Assembly: GCF_002379585.1 (NCBI RefSeq)
Contig: NZ_DFUE01000046.1
Location: forward strand, 69,576-133,575
From: Pseudomonas sp. UBA4194
GTDB taxonomy: Bacteria > Pseudomonadota > Gammaproteobacteria > Pseudomonadales > Pseudomonadaceae
DNA length: 64,000 nt
Direction of reading: 5' to 3'
Position numbers and translations under genes: made by a program. Of the stretch, positions 24,260-32,268 are shown one piece after another; positions within the stretch are counted from its first letter, which is position 1, and each line of letters opens with the position of its first letter. The notes below the pieces were generated by a model. The model was not told where the DNA came from and searched no databases. It saw nothing but the letters and a program-made list of their open reading frames with translations.

Positions 24260-25549
24260 TTAGTGATCGGAATGCAGATACGCCGGCTGCTTGGGTAAGC
24301 GCAGACTGAACAGGAAGGCAATCGCCATCATCACCGTGACATACCAGTAGAAGGCATTTTCATTGCCCATGTTCTTCAGGTTCAAGGCCACGAACTCCGC
24401 CGAGCCGCCGAACACGGCGTTGGCCACAGCGTAGGCCAACCCGACGCCCAGCGCGCGCACCTGGGGCGGGAACATCTCGGCCTTCACCAGGCCGCTGATG
24501 GAGGTGTAGAAACTGACGATGGCCAGGGCCAAGGTGATCAACACGAACGCCAGGAACGGGCTGGTGACGGTTTTCAACACCATCAGGATCGGCAAGGTGC
24601 ACAAGGTGCCCAGGCCGGCGAACCAGAGCATGGACGTCCGTCGGCCTATCCTGTCCGCCAGCATGCCGAACAACGGTTGCATGCACATGTACAGGAACAG
24701 CGCGCCGGTCATGATCAGGCTGGCGGTCTTGGCGTGCATGCCGGCGGTGTTCACCAGGTACTTCTGCATGTAGGTGGTGAAGGTATAGAAAATCAACGAG
24801 CCACCGGCGGTATAGCCCAGCACGGTGATGAAGGCGGCGCTGTGGTTCTTGAACAATCCGGCGATGCTGCCGGCGTCCTTGTCGTTGCGGGTTTCGGCGG
24901 TGCTGGTTTCTTCCAGGGTACGCCGCAGCAACAACGAGATCACCGCCGCCACGGCGCCGACCACGAACGGAATCCGCCAGCCCCAGGCACGCAGTTCCTG
25001 CTCATCGAGAAATTGCTGGAGGATCACTACGGTGAGCACCGCCAGCAACTGGCCGCCGATCAGGGTGACGTACTGGAACGAGGCGAAGAAGCCACGCTGG
25101 CCGCGCAGGGCGACTTCGGACATGTAGGTGGCCGTGGTGCCGTACTCCCCGCCTACCGAGAGGCCCTGGAACAGGCGCGCCAGCAGCAGGATGATCGGCG
25201 CCCACACCCCGATGGTGGCGTAGGTGGGCAGGCAGGCGATGACCAGCGAACCGGCGCACATCATCAGCACCGAGATCATCATGGAATTCTTGCGACCGTG
25301 TTTATCGGCCACACGGCCAAACAGCCAGCCGCCAATGGGACGCATCAGAAAGCCGGCGGCGAACACCCCGGCGGTGTTCACCAACTGTACGGTAGGGTCA
25401 TCCGAAGGAAAGAAGGCAGGGGCAAAGTAGATGGCGCAGAAGGCGTAGACGTAGAAGTCGAACCACTCGACCAGGTTCCCCGATGAAGCACCCACAATGG
25501 CGAATATGCGCTTCTTGCGCTCTTCACCGGTGTAATGAACTGTTGTCAT
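24260..25549 (-). CDS. pcaT: PcaT, dicarboxylate (beta-ketoadipate type) MFS transporter
   Basis: A 429-residue, twelve-segment major facilitator of the alpha-ketoglutarate permease type. It shares GNLVEWFDFYVYAF with the KgtP paralogue of this window (3498–4820) and has RVADKHGRKNSMM in loop 2–3. In P. putida PcaT is linked to beta-ketoadipate uptake; the position before pcaBDC supports this, although some relatives carry alpha-ketoglutarate. It appears to be the first gene of pcaTBDC, because a REP pair separates it from pcaF. Confidence 0.88.
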   Translation of the reverse strand: MTTVHYTGEERKKRIFAIVGASSGNLVEWFDFYVYAFCAIYFAPAFFPSDDPTVQLVNTAGVFAAGFLMRPIGGWLFGRVADKHGRKNSMMISVLMMCAGSLVIACLPTYATIGVWAPIILLLARLFQGLSVGGEYGTTATYMSEVALRGQRGFFASFQYVTLIGGQLLAVLTVVILQQFLDEQELRAWGWRIPFVVGAVAAVISLLLRRTLEETSTAETRNDKDAGSIAGLFKNHSAAFITVLGYTAGGSLIFYTFTTYMQKYLVNTAGMHAKTASLIMTGALFLYMCMQPLFGMLADRIGRRTSMLWFAGLGTLCTLPILMVLKTVTSPFLAFVLITLALAIVSFYTSISGLVKAEMFPPQVRALGVGLAYAVANAVFGGSAEFVALNLKNMGNENAFYWYVTVMMAIAFLFSLRLPKQPAYLHSDH

Positions 25550-25853
25550 GTTTTAGTTCTCAGTGAGGTCGGTAAGGCCTAGACATAACCTGTAACAACC
25601 TCATTCCACAAGTCGATTACCCTCCGCCACCCAACAATCAGCCGTTCACCTTGCGTGGAGGTGGTGGGTGATTGTTGAGTGGTAGTGGGTAAAAGGGCTG
25701 GTGGGGCGTGGATTTATGCGGTGGTAGTGGCGGCCTCATCGCGGGCAGAGCCCGCTCCCACAAGGATCCTTGCGACTACCGTTCCTTGTGGGAGCGGGCT
25801 CTGCCCGCGATGGGGCCGGCGCTACCTCCGCTAAACCCCAACCCCACCCACTA
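25550..25853. other. pcaF–pcaT intergenic region of 304 bp
   Basis: No gene seen. It contains a REP pair (25731–25819) and presumably the pcaT promoter. The best PcaR-box candidate, around 25611–25625, matches only about half the positions and is not claimed. Confidence 0.65.
25731..25819. repeat. Inverted REP pair (GCGGGCAGAGCCCGC variant)
   Basis: TCATCGCGGGCAGAGCCCGC and its reverse complement flank a short centre. The variant core GCAGAGC distinguishes it from the other pairs of this window. Confidence 0.85.
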
Positions 25854-27056
25854 TCAAACCCGTTCGATCGCCAACGCCAATCCCTGCCCTACGCCCACAC
25901 ACATGGTCGCCAGGCCGCGTTTGCCGCCGCTTTTCTCCAATTGATGCAGCGCCGTCAGCACCAGCCGCGCACCGCTCATGCCCAGGGGGTGCCCCAGGGC
26001 AATGGCGCCACCATTGGGGTTGACCTGCGGCGCGTCGTCGGCCAGGCCGAGTTCGCGCAGCACCGCCAGGCCTTGGCTGGCAAAGGCTTCGTTGAGTTCG
26101 ATGACATCGAAGTCGGTGACCGCCAGGCCCAGGCGCTCCACCAGCTTGCGCACCGCCGGTACCGGGCCGATGCCCATCACCCGAGGTGCCACGCCGGCGC
26201 TGGCCATGCCCAATACCCGGCCACGTGGCGTCAGGCCGTGTTTCTTCACGGCATCGGCCGACGCCAGGATCATCGCCGCTGCGCCATCATTGACACCCGA
26301 CGCGTTGCCGGCAGTGACGGTCTTGTCGGCGCCATTGACCGGCTTCAGCCGGGCCAGGGTTTCCAGGGTGGTATCTGCACGGGGATGTTCGTCCTGCTCG
26401 ACCACGGTTTCGCCCTTTTTGTGAGCGATGCGCACAGGCACGATCTCTTCGGCGAAAAAGCCTGCTGCCTGGGCGGCGGCGGTACGCTGCTGGCTGCGTA
26501 CGGCAAAGGCGTCCTGATCTTCACGGGAAACCTTGTAGTCGTCGGCCACGTTGTCAGCGGTCTGAGGCATGGCATCCACGCCATACTGAGCCTTCATCAA
26601 CGGGTTGATGAAACGCCAGCCGATGGTGGTGTCTTCCAGCTTCATGTTGCGCGAAAACGCTGCATCGGCCTTGCCCATCACGAACGGCGCGCGGGACATC
26701 GACTCGACGCCGCCGGCGATGGCCAGCTCCATCTCACCGCTGGCGATAGCCCGGAAAGCCGTGCCCACGGCGTCCATACCCGATGCGCACAGACGATTCA
26801 GGGTGATGCCGGGAATGCTCTGCGGCAGCCCGGCCAACAGCAGCGCCATGCGCGCCACGTTGCGGTTGTCTTCACCGGCCTGGTTGGCGCAGCCGAGGAA
26901 CACCTCGTCCACCTCATCCCACTTCACCGTCGGGTTGCGTTCGATCAAGGCCTTGATCGGGGCCGCAGCCAGATCATCGGCACGTACCGCAGCCAAGCCG
27001 CCGCCAAAGCGTCCGATAGGGGTACGGATCGCGTCACAGATAAATACGTCACGCAT
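25854..27056 (-). CDS. pcaF: Beta-ketoadipyl-CoA thiolase
   Basis: A 400-residue thiolase that cleaves beta-ketoadipyl-CoA to acetyl-CoA and succinyl-CoA. The acyl-accepting Cys lies in NRLCASGMDAVG, the His in GHPLGMSGARLV and the second Cys in MCVGVGQGLALAIERV. The start MRDVFICDAIRTP at 27056 has better spacing from GGAG than the adjacent ATG at 27059, which would overlap the pcaJ stop as ATGA. Either way the gene is coupled to pcaJ. Confidence 0.95.
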   Translation of the reverse strand: MRDVFICDAIRTPIGRFGGGLAAVRADDLAAAPIKALIERNPTVKWDEVDEVFLGCANQAGEDNRNVARMALLLAGLPQSIPGITLNRLCASGMDAVGTAFRAIASGEMELAIAGGVESMSRAPFVMGKADAAFSRNMKLEDTTIGWRFINPLMKAQYGVDAMPQTADNVADDYKVSREDQDAFAVRSQQRTAAAQAAGFFAEEIVPVRIAHKKGETVVEQDEHPRADTTLETLARLKPVNGADKTVTAGNASGVNDGAAAMILASADAVKKHGLTPRGRVLGMASAGVAPRVMGIGPVPAVRKLVERLGLAVTDFDVIELNEAFASQGLAVLRELGLADDAPQVNPNGGAIALGHPLGMSGARLVLTALHQLEKSGGKRGLATMCVGVGQGLALAIERV

Positions 27057-27835
27057 CATGCTTCTCCCGGGGCCTGGCCATGTGCAGCCGCAGTCCGCGC
27101 TTCGAGGTCGCGCAGGGCAGTCAATTCGGTCTCGTTGGGCTCGACGGTAGTCGCCACATCGTCGGCAAAACGGATGGCCCAGCCGGTGGCGGCAACGATC
27201 TGCTCGCGGGTCACGCCCGGGTGGATCGAGGTGACCACGAACTCGCGGGTGACCGCCTCGGGCTCCATGATGCACAGGTCGGTGATGATGCCCACCGGCC
27301 CACTGCCGGGCAGGCCGAGGCGTTTGCGCGAGTCGCCGCCTTCGCCGTGGCCGACCGAGGTGATGAAGTCCAGCTTCTCGACGAAGCTGCGGTGCGACTG
27401 TTTCAGAATGATCAGCACGCTCTTGGCCGAGCCGGCGATCTCCGGCGCGCCGCCGGCACCGGGCAGGCGCACCTTGGGGTGATGGTAATCGCCGACCACG
27501 GTGGTATTGATGTTGCCGAAGCGGTCGACCTGCGCGGCGCCCAAAAAGCCCACGTCGATACGCCCGCCTTGCAGCCAGTAGCGAAAGATCTCGCCGGTGG
27601 GCACCACGGTGTCAGCGGTTTCGGCCAGCTCGCCGTCGCCGATGGACAGCGGCAGCACGGTCGGCTTGGCACCGATGGGGCCCGATTCGTAGATCAACAC
27701 CACATCCGGCGAGGAGGTCAGGCGAGCCAGGTTGGCGGCCTTGGACGGCAGGCCGATACCGACGAAGCATACCGAGCCATTGCGCAGGCGCCGGGCAGCG
27801 GCAACGGTCATCATCTCATTGGTGGAGTAAGTCAT
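27056..27835 (-). CDS. pcaJ: 3-oxoadipate CoA-transferase subunit B
   Basis: A 259-residue beta subunit. The catalytic-Glu motif appears as LIYESGPIG, the form found in glutaconate CoA-transferase-type enzymes rather than the SENG of the shorter PcaJ of P. putida. With PcaI it moves CoA from succinyl-CoA to beta-ketoadipate. It overlaps pcaI by one base and abuts pcaF. Confidence 0.92.
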   Translation of the reverse strand: MTYSTNEMMTVAAARRLRNGSVCFVGIGLPSKAANLARLTSSPDVVLIYESGPIGAKPTVLPLSIGDGELAETADTVVPTGEIFRYWLQGGRIDVGFLGAAQVDRFGNINTTVVGDYHHPKVRLPGAGGAPEIAGSAKSVLIILKQSHRSFVEKLDFITSVGHGEGGDSRKRLGLPGSGPVGIITDLCIMEPEAVTREFVVTSIHPGVTREQIVAATGWAIRFADDVATTVEPNETELTALRDLEARTAAAHGQAPGEA

Positions 27836-28692
27836 TATTTTGCCTCCGATGCGCTGGCCAGTTTCGCCTGGTACTCGCTGAAATCCTGGGTGCCGCGGAT
27901 GTAAGTCTCGATCCAGCGGCTGAAGGTGTCACGGTCGCGACCGATCGGGTCCCAGGCCTGGTAGAACACGTTGTCGCGCTCGGTATAGCCGTGGGCATAG
28001 GACGGATGCGCGCCACCCGGCACGTGGCACACGGCGGCCAGGGCCCAGGTTGGCAGAACACAGGAGTTCATCGGCGCGTTGAGGTCATCAACGATCTCTT
28101 CCACCGTGACGATGCAGCGCTTGGCTGCCAGTGCGGCCTCTTTCTGCACGCCCAGGATGCCCCACAGCAAAACGTTGCCCTTGCGGTCGGCTTTCTGTGC
28201 ATGGATCACCGTGACGTCGGGGCGCACCGAAGGTACGGCAGCCAGGACTTCGCCGGTGAAGGGACAGGTCACGGTCTTGATCAGCGGATTGACCTTGGGC
28301 AGATCGGAACCGGCATAGGCTCGCAGCACCGCGAACGGCAGGCCAGAGGCACCGGCGACATAGGCGTTGGCCAGGTCGGCGTGACTGTGTTCTTCGATTT
28401 CCAGCGGTTGCGGCCATTGTTTTTCGACGGCGTCACGCAGACGGTGCAGCGAACCTACACCTGGGTTGCCGCCCCAGGAGAAGATCAGTTTCTTCACGCA
28501 ACCGGCGCCGATCAACTGGTCGTAGATCAGGTCAGGCGTCATGCGCACCAGGGTCAGGTCTTTCTTGCCTTGGCGAATGATCTCGTGGCCAGCGGCCGTG
28601 GGAATCAGATGGGTGAAGCCTTCAAGGGCAACGGTGTCGCCATCGTTGACGAATTGCTTCACCGCTTCTTGGAGAGACAGGATTGCAGCCAT
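27835..28692 (-). CDS. pcaI: 3-oxoadipate CoA-transferase subunit A
   Basis: A 285-residue alpha subunit beginning MAAILSLQEAVKQFVNDGDT, with GFTHLIPTAAGHEIIRQG and FSWGGNPGVGSLHRLRDAVE. This is the longer glutaconate-CoA-transferase-like type seen in P. aeruginosa PcaI and P. knackmussii CatI, not the 231-residue form of P. putida KT2440. The in-frame extension to 28812 is rejected because it runs over the PcaR-type boxes upstream and lacks conserved sequence. It leads the pcaIJF operon. Confidence 0.92.
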   Translation of the reverse strand: MAAILSLQEAVKQFVNDGDTVALEGFTHLIPTAAGHEIIRQGKKDLTLVRMTPDLIYDQLIGAGCVKKLIFSWGGNPGVGSLHRLRDAVEKQWPQPLEIEEHSHADLANAYVAGASGLPFAVLRAYAGSDLPKVNPLIKTVTCPFTGEVLAAVPSVRPDVTVIHAQKADRKGNVLLWGILGVQKEAALAAKRCIVTVEEIVDDLNAPMNSCVLPTWALAAVCHVPGGAHPSYAHGYTERDNVFYQAWDPIGRDRDTFSRWIETYIRGTQDFSEYQAKLASASEAK

Positions 28693-28776
28693 GATGAGCA
28701 GGACTCCTCGATTCTGTGAGCCATCTTGTTGGAATGTCTTGTGGTGACAGGTTATGCCCGTCCACCGAGCGGGACA

Positions 28777-28810
28777 ATCCGATAATCGACTATTCGTTCG
28801 GTAATCGAAC
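28777..28810. promoter_or_regulatory. Two PcaR-type boxes upstream of pcaI
   Basis: GTTCGGTAATCGAAC (28796–28810) and the weaker ATCCGATAATCGACT (28777–28791) are spaced 19 bp start to start. They lie about 85–120 bp before the pcaI start codon in the pcaI–pcaK gap. The same 19-bp spacing occurs upstream of pcaR. Confidence 0.72.
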
Positions 28811-28871
28811 ACGGTTTGAAGGGCGCTTGGTTACCCATAACGGCGCCCCCGGGCACGATGCAGCGCGACCC

Positions 28872-30218
28872 CTACGTCGCATCTGCGTGGCTGACCATGC
28901 CCTTGATCACCACGGCGGTGGTGGCCAGCGCGGCAGGTATCACCAGCGCGGTAAGCACCTGTTCGAAGTTCCAGCCTAGCCCAAGCAGCGTAGCGCCCAT
29001 CCAGGCACCGAGAATCGCGCCGAAGCGACCGATGCCCAGCATCCAGGACACACCGGTGGCTCGCCCTTGCGTCGGGTAGAAGCGCGCGGCCAGCGACGGC
29101 ATCGCCGATTGCGCGCCGTTGACGCACATGCCGGCGATCAGGACCAGGGTCGCCAGCAACGTGATGTTGCCCAGACTCTGGCCCACGGCGTAGGCAAATA
29201 CGCCCGCCAGCAGGTAGAACGTGCCAATGACCTTGTGCGGGTTGAAACGGTCCATGGCCCAGCCCACACCTACGGCACTCAACACCCCGCCGAACTGGAA
29301 CAGCGCACCGATGAAGGCCGCCTGCTCCATGCTGGCGCCGCTGTCGCGCATCAGCGTAGGCAACCAACTGGTCAGCAGATAGACGATCACCAGGCCCATG
29401 AAGTAGGTCAACCAGAGCAGCAGCGTGCCCGTGCTGTAGGTACCGGAAAAGATCACCGCGAAGACGTTGCGCGCCTTGACCGTCTTTTGCTCTGGAACGC
29501 TGAAGCTGCCGGCCTGAGCGACGATGGCGGGTGCTATCGGGGCCAGTGTGCGTCTGACACGGTCGGTGCCCTTGCCGCGCACCACCAGGTAGCGCGCCGA
29601 CTCGGGCAGCCAGACCAGCAGCACTGCGGCCAGTATCAGCGGAAGTACGCCACCGAGCAGCAGCAGGCTGTGCCAGCCATAGGCCGGGATCAGCTTGGCC
29701 GAAATGAAACCCCCGCCGGCCATGCCCAGGTTGAAGCCACAGAACATGCTGGTAACCAGCAGCGAGCGGAAGCGATCCGGGGTGTATTCCGAAAGCAGCG
29801 TGGTGGCATTGGGCATGCCCGCGCCCAGGCCCAGACCGGTGAGAAAGCGCAGCACCAGCAACTGGTCGACGTTGGTGCAGTAGGCCGAGGCCAGGCTGAA
29901 AGCGCCGAACACGGTGACCGCGCCCACCAGTACCAGTTTGCGGCCGAAACGGTCGGCCAGCGGGCCGGAGCCCAGGGCGCCGAAGACCATGCCGATCAGG
30001 GCAGCGCTCATCACCGGGCCCAGGCTGGCGCGATCGATGCCCCAGTCCTGGGACAAGGCCGGCGCGATGAAGCCCATGGCGGCGGTGTCCAGGCCGTCGA
30101 GAAAGACAATCAGAAAACAGAGGATAACCACCCGCCATTGATAGCGTGACAGGGGTTGGGTGTTGATGAAGGCCTGGACGTCCAGGCAGCTTCCTACAGC
30201 AGCGTCGGGTCGGTTCAT
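28872..30218 (-). CDS. pcaK: 4-hydroxybenzoate/protocatechuate transporter
   Basis: A 448-residue, twelve-segment major facilitator of the aromatic acid:H+ symporter family. The family motif appears as FLDGLDTAAMGFIAPALS in the first segment, with the conserved Asp pair region, and GPLADRFGRKLVLVGAV in loop 2–3. PcaK imports 4-hydroxybenzoate and also mediates chemotaxis to it in P. putida. The start MNRPDAAVGS at 30218 is chosen over an ATG 20 codons upstream. It stands between pcaR and pcaI, each on the same strand. Confidence 0.93.
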   Translation of the reverse strand: MNRPDAAVGSCLDVQAFINTQPLSRYQWRVVILCFLIVFLDGLDTAAMGFIAPALSQDWGIDRASLGPVMSAALIGMVFGALGSGPLADRFGRKLVLVGAVTVFGAFSLASAYCTNVDQLLVLRFLTGLGLGAGMPNATTLLSEYTPDRFRSLLVTSMFCGFNLGMAGGGFISAKLIPAYGWHSLLLLGGVLPLILAAVLLVWLPESARYLVVRGKGTDRVRRTLAPIAPAIVAQAGSFSVPEQKTVKARNVFAVIFSGTYSTGTLLLWLTYFMGLVIVYLLTSWLPTLMRDSGASMEQAAFIGALFQFGGVLSAVGVGWAMDRFNPHKVIGTFYLLAGVFAYAVGQSLGNITLLATLVLIAGMCVNGAQSAMPSLAARFYPTQGRATGVSWMLGIGRFGAILGAWMGATLLGLGWNFEQVLTALVIPAALATTAVVIKGMVSHADAT

Positions 30219-30370
30219 TATTGTTATCCGCGAAGCCGTGCGTGCACGGTCGGTTGCTCGATATTGCGGGGGCCGCAATCGATGCGGAAGACATTAATGA
30301 GGCAATGGATGGGTGGTCAATTGACCCGGAACGGATCTGTGCGGTGATCGCACAGCCGGTGCAGGGCAGG

Positions 30371-30437
30371 CCTGGCGCCATCGCGGGTAGAACCCGCTCC
30401 CACAGCAGCGGGTACTACCCTCAACGAGGCCGGACCT
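30371..30437. repeat. REP element with decayed partner
   Basis: GCGGGTAGAACCCGCTCCCAC lies in the pcaK–pcaR gap. A degenerate reverse copy (GCGGGTACTACCCTCAACGA) follows at once. Confidence 0.7.
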
Positions 30438-30449
30438 GCAAGGCGCGGT

Positions 30450-31319
30450 TCAGGCGAACAACTGGGCGCTCAGGTCACGGCTCGCCGCCAGCATGATCGG
30501 CATGAAGCGCTGTTCGAGTTCCGCCCGGGTCACGCGTCCGGCATGGGTGCTCACGTTCAGTGCGGCCAATACCTGCCCGGAAGCATCGTAGACGGGCACC
30601 GCGATGGACCGCAGCCCCTGCTCCAGTTCCTGATCGACGATGCACCACCCTTGCTGGCGGACCTCCTGCAAACACTGCAACAGCGCCTCGGTAGTGGTCA
30701 GGGTGCGGCTGGTCTTGGGCTTGAGATCCACATGCTCCAGGTAATCGTGCAAGGACGCATCGTCCAGCGCTGCCAACAGAATCCGCCCCATCGACGTACA
30801 GTAGGCCGGCAGCCTCCCGCCGACCGACAGGTCAACCGAGATCAGCCGCTGGGTGGTCGCCGACCGGGCGATATAGAGGATGTCATCGCCCTCCAGCGTG
30901 GCCATGTTGCAGGCCTCGTGCAACTGCTCGCTCATGCGATCCAGGTAGGGCTGTGCCGACACCGCCAGTGGCGTGGACGACAGGTAGGCATGGCCCAATG
31001 TCAGCACTTTGGGCAACAGCGAATACGTGCGCCCGTCGGTGGTGGCGTAGCCGAGCTTGATCAGCGTATGCAGGCAGCGACGTACGGCCGCTCGCGGTAT
31101 CTCGGTACGATGACTGATCTGGGCTATGGTCAGATGGCGCTTGCGCTCCTGGAACGCCTGCACCACGGCCAGCCCGCGAGCCAGGGAGGTCATGAAGTCC
31201 GGATCGCCGGTGAATGCCTGGATACGCTTGGCGGGTGACGCCACGATAGGCGGCGCCAACGAGGTGAATGCGTGGCGCAGTTGCTCGTTCATGCCGCTGC
31301 TTTTATTTTCTTCACTCAT
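30450..31319 (-). CDS. pcaR: PcaR, IclR-family regulator of the pca regulon
   Basis: A 289-residue regulator. After a variable N-terminus come APPIVASPAKRIQAFTGDPD in part, the winged helix LTIAQISHRTEIPRAAVRRC, and an IclR effector domain with LEGDDILYIARS and GRLPAYCTSMGRILLAA. With beta-ketoadipate PcaR activates pca operons and represses its own gene. ATG 31319 gives MSEENKSSG; a second ATG nine codons on is possible. Two PcaR-type boxes lie 35–70 bp upstream. Confidence 0.94.
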   Translation of the reverse strand: MSEENKSSGMNEQLRHAFTSLAPPIVASPAKRIQAFTGDPDFMTSLARGLAVVQAFQERKRHLTIAQISHRTEIPRAAVRRCLHTLIKLGYATTDGRTYSLLPKVLTLGHAYLSSTPLAVSAQPYLDRMSEQLHEACNMATLEGDDILYIARSATTQRLISVDLSVGGRLPAYCTSMGRILLAALDDASLHDYLEHVDLKPKTSRTLTTTEALLQCLQEVRQQGWCIVDQELEQGLRSIAVPVYDASGQVLAALNVSTHAGRVTRAELEQRFMPIMLAASRDLSAQLFA

Positions 31320-31354
31320 GGCGTGCTGAAACCCTTCGTTGACGACCTAACTGC

Positions 31355-31388
31355 GTTCGATTATCGAACGACCGCGCGATAATCGCAA
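31355..31388. promoter_or_regulatory. Two PcaR-type boxes upstream of pcaR
   Basis: GTTCGATTATCGAAC (31355–31369), an almost perfect dyad, and GCGCGATAATCGCAA (31374–31388) are 19 bp apart start to start, as in the pcaI promoter. They suit PcaR autoregulation. Confidence 0.75.
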
Positions 31389-31410
31389 ACATCCGTTACG
31401 ATAGTCCCGC

Positions 31411-31448
31411 GTGGCTCGGAAGCCACCCGCGCATTTTGCAGGCGCGGG
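31411..31448. other. Two adjacent hairpins
   Basis: GTGGCT/AGCCAC around CGGA (31411–31426) is followed at once by CCCGCGC/GCGCGGG around nine bases (31426–31448), sharing one base. No U-tract follows; ATAAAAACCC is next. They may belong to a leader or a small RNA. Confidence 0.4.
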
Positions 31449-31730
31449 ATAAAAACCCGACGCGCTTCAGCGGTAAACAAATAACTACCCGAACGACACT
31501 ACACGCGCCGAAAACTTACGCCATTGAATGCGCCTGAAACTTATACAGCACCTCGTGCTCAAACCTTGGGTAAGCGGTTTGATACAAGTTGGGGCAACGA
31601 TTGAGTGGGGTGTTCCCATCGCGTTATGTATTCATGGCGCTATAATGGTCCCGCCTGCCAGCAGCGGTCTTGCACCCGCAAACGCTGGCCGTCCCCTTCG
31701 CAACGATCACAACATGACAGGTAAGAAACT

Positions 31731-31931
31731 GTGACGAAAGATGAACTGCGTGCTCAACTAGAGCGCCAGGAACAACGTTACAAGGAAGTTTACGGTGGCG
31801 AAATCACCACCTATGCCGCTCAGCCCGAACCCGAGCGCAAGCCTTGGCGAAAACGCGAGAGCATTCGAGATCAGGCTTTCAAAGAAGAGATCCAGAAGAT
31901 CGAAAAAGACCTGCAGGAACAACGCGCCTGA
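31731..31931 (+). CDS. Small conserved charged protein, unknown function
   Basis: A 66-residue cytoplasmic protein from GTG at 31731, preceded by AGGTAAG. The sequence MTKDELRAQLERQEQRYKEV… is highly charged, predicted helical, and ends in IEKDLQEQRA. There is no signal peptide or membrane segment. I recall similar short proteins beside pit in other pseudomonads but no function. A TATAAT at 31641–31646 could serve as its -10 element. Confidence 0.6.
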   Translation: MTKDELRAQLERQEQRYKEVYGGEITTYAAQPEPERKPWRKRESIRDQAFKEEIQKIEKDLQEQRA

Positions 31932-32268
31932 CACGCCAGTGCTGGCGCCTTGGCTGACCTGCGCCCTGCAAGCGCCAGCCCGTGTACCGGGTCGGTAACG
32001 CCGGACGACGTCAAAACGCTTCATATTTGCGTCATCTCGGCGGAAATTTCATACAGGCGTTTTATTTTTTTCCGACTTGAGACGAGTCGGCAAACCTGAC
32101 CGACAGCCCGGTTTTTCGGGCATCAGCCCCGTGCCCAGCGTCAGTTGTCGATACGGCGCCCCGTTCGTGCGCGACTGCGAAGTTGTAACCGGCTGGCACC
32201 TGGGGGCTCGAATTTCGGCATTTTCTGGCATAATCGCGCCCCCTCAATGGCCCGGTCACAAAACCTTC
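31932..32268. other. Intergenic region of 337 bp before pit
   Basis: No gene seen. AAAACGC (32013–32019) and GCGTTTT (32057–32063), the latter followed by ATTTTTTT, could form a long imperfect terminator for the small upstream gene. TGGCATAAT at 32226–32234 is an extended -10 candidate for pit. Confidence 0.5.

Larger units (their letters stand above)
31320..31730. other. Intergenic region of 411 bp with boxes, hairpins and a -10 sequence
   Basis: No convincing protein gene. It holds the PcaR-type boxes (31355–31388), two adjacent hairpins (31411–31448), and TATAAT at 31641–31646 without a clear -35. A 68-codon frame at 31528–31734 lacks a ribosome-binding site and spans the TATAAT. Confidence 0.6.

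Noticed and set aside
25611..25625. PcaR box before pcaT
   Set aside because: Only about 8 of 15 positions agree with the site, close to chance.
31528..31734. 68-residue ORF ending in GTGA overlap with the next gene
   Set aside because: The overlap looks like coupling, but there is no ribosome-binding site, the sequence is unlike a protein domain, and a TATAAT lies inside it.
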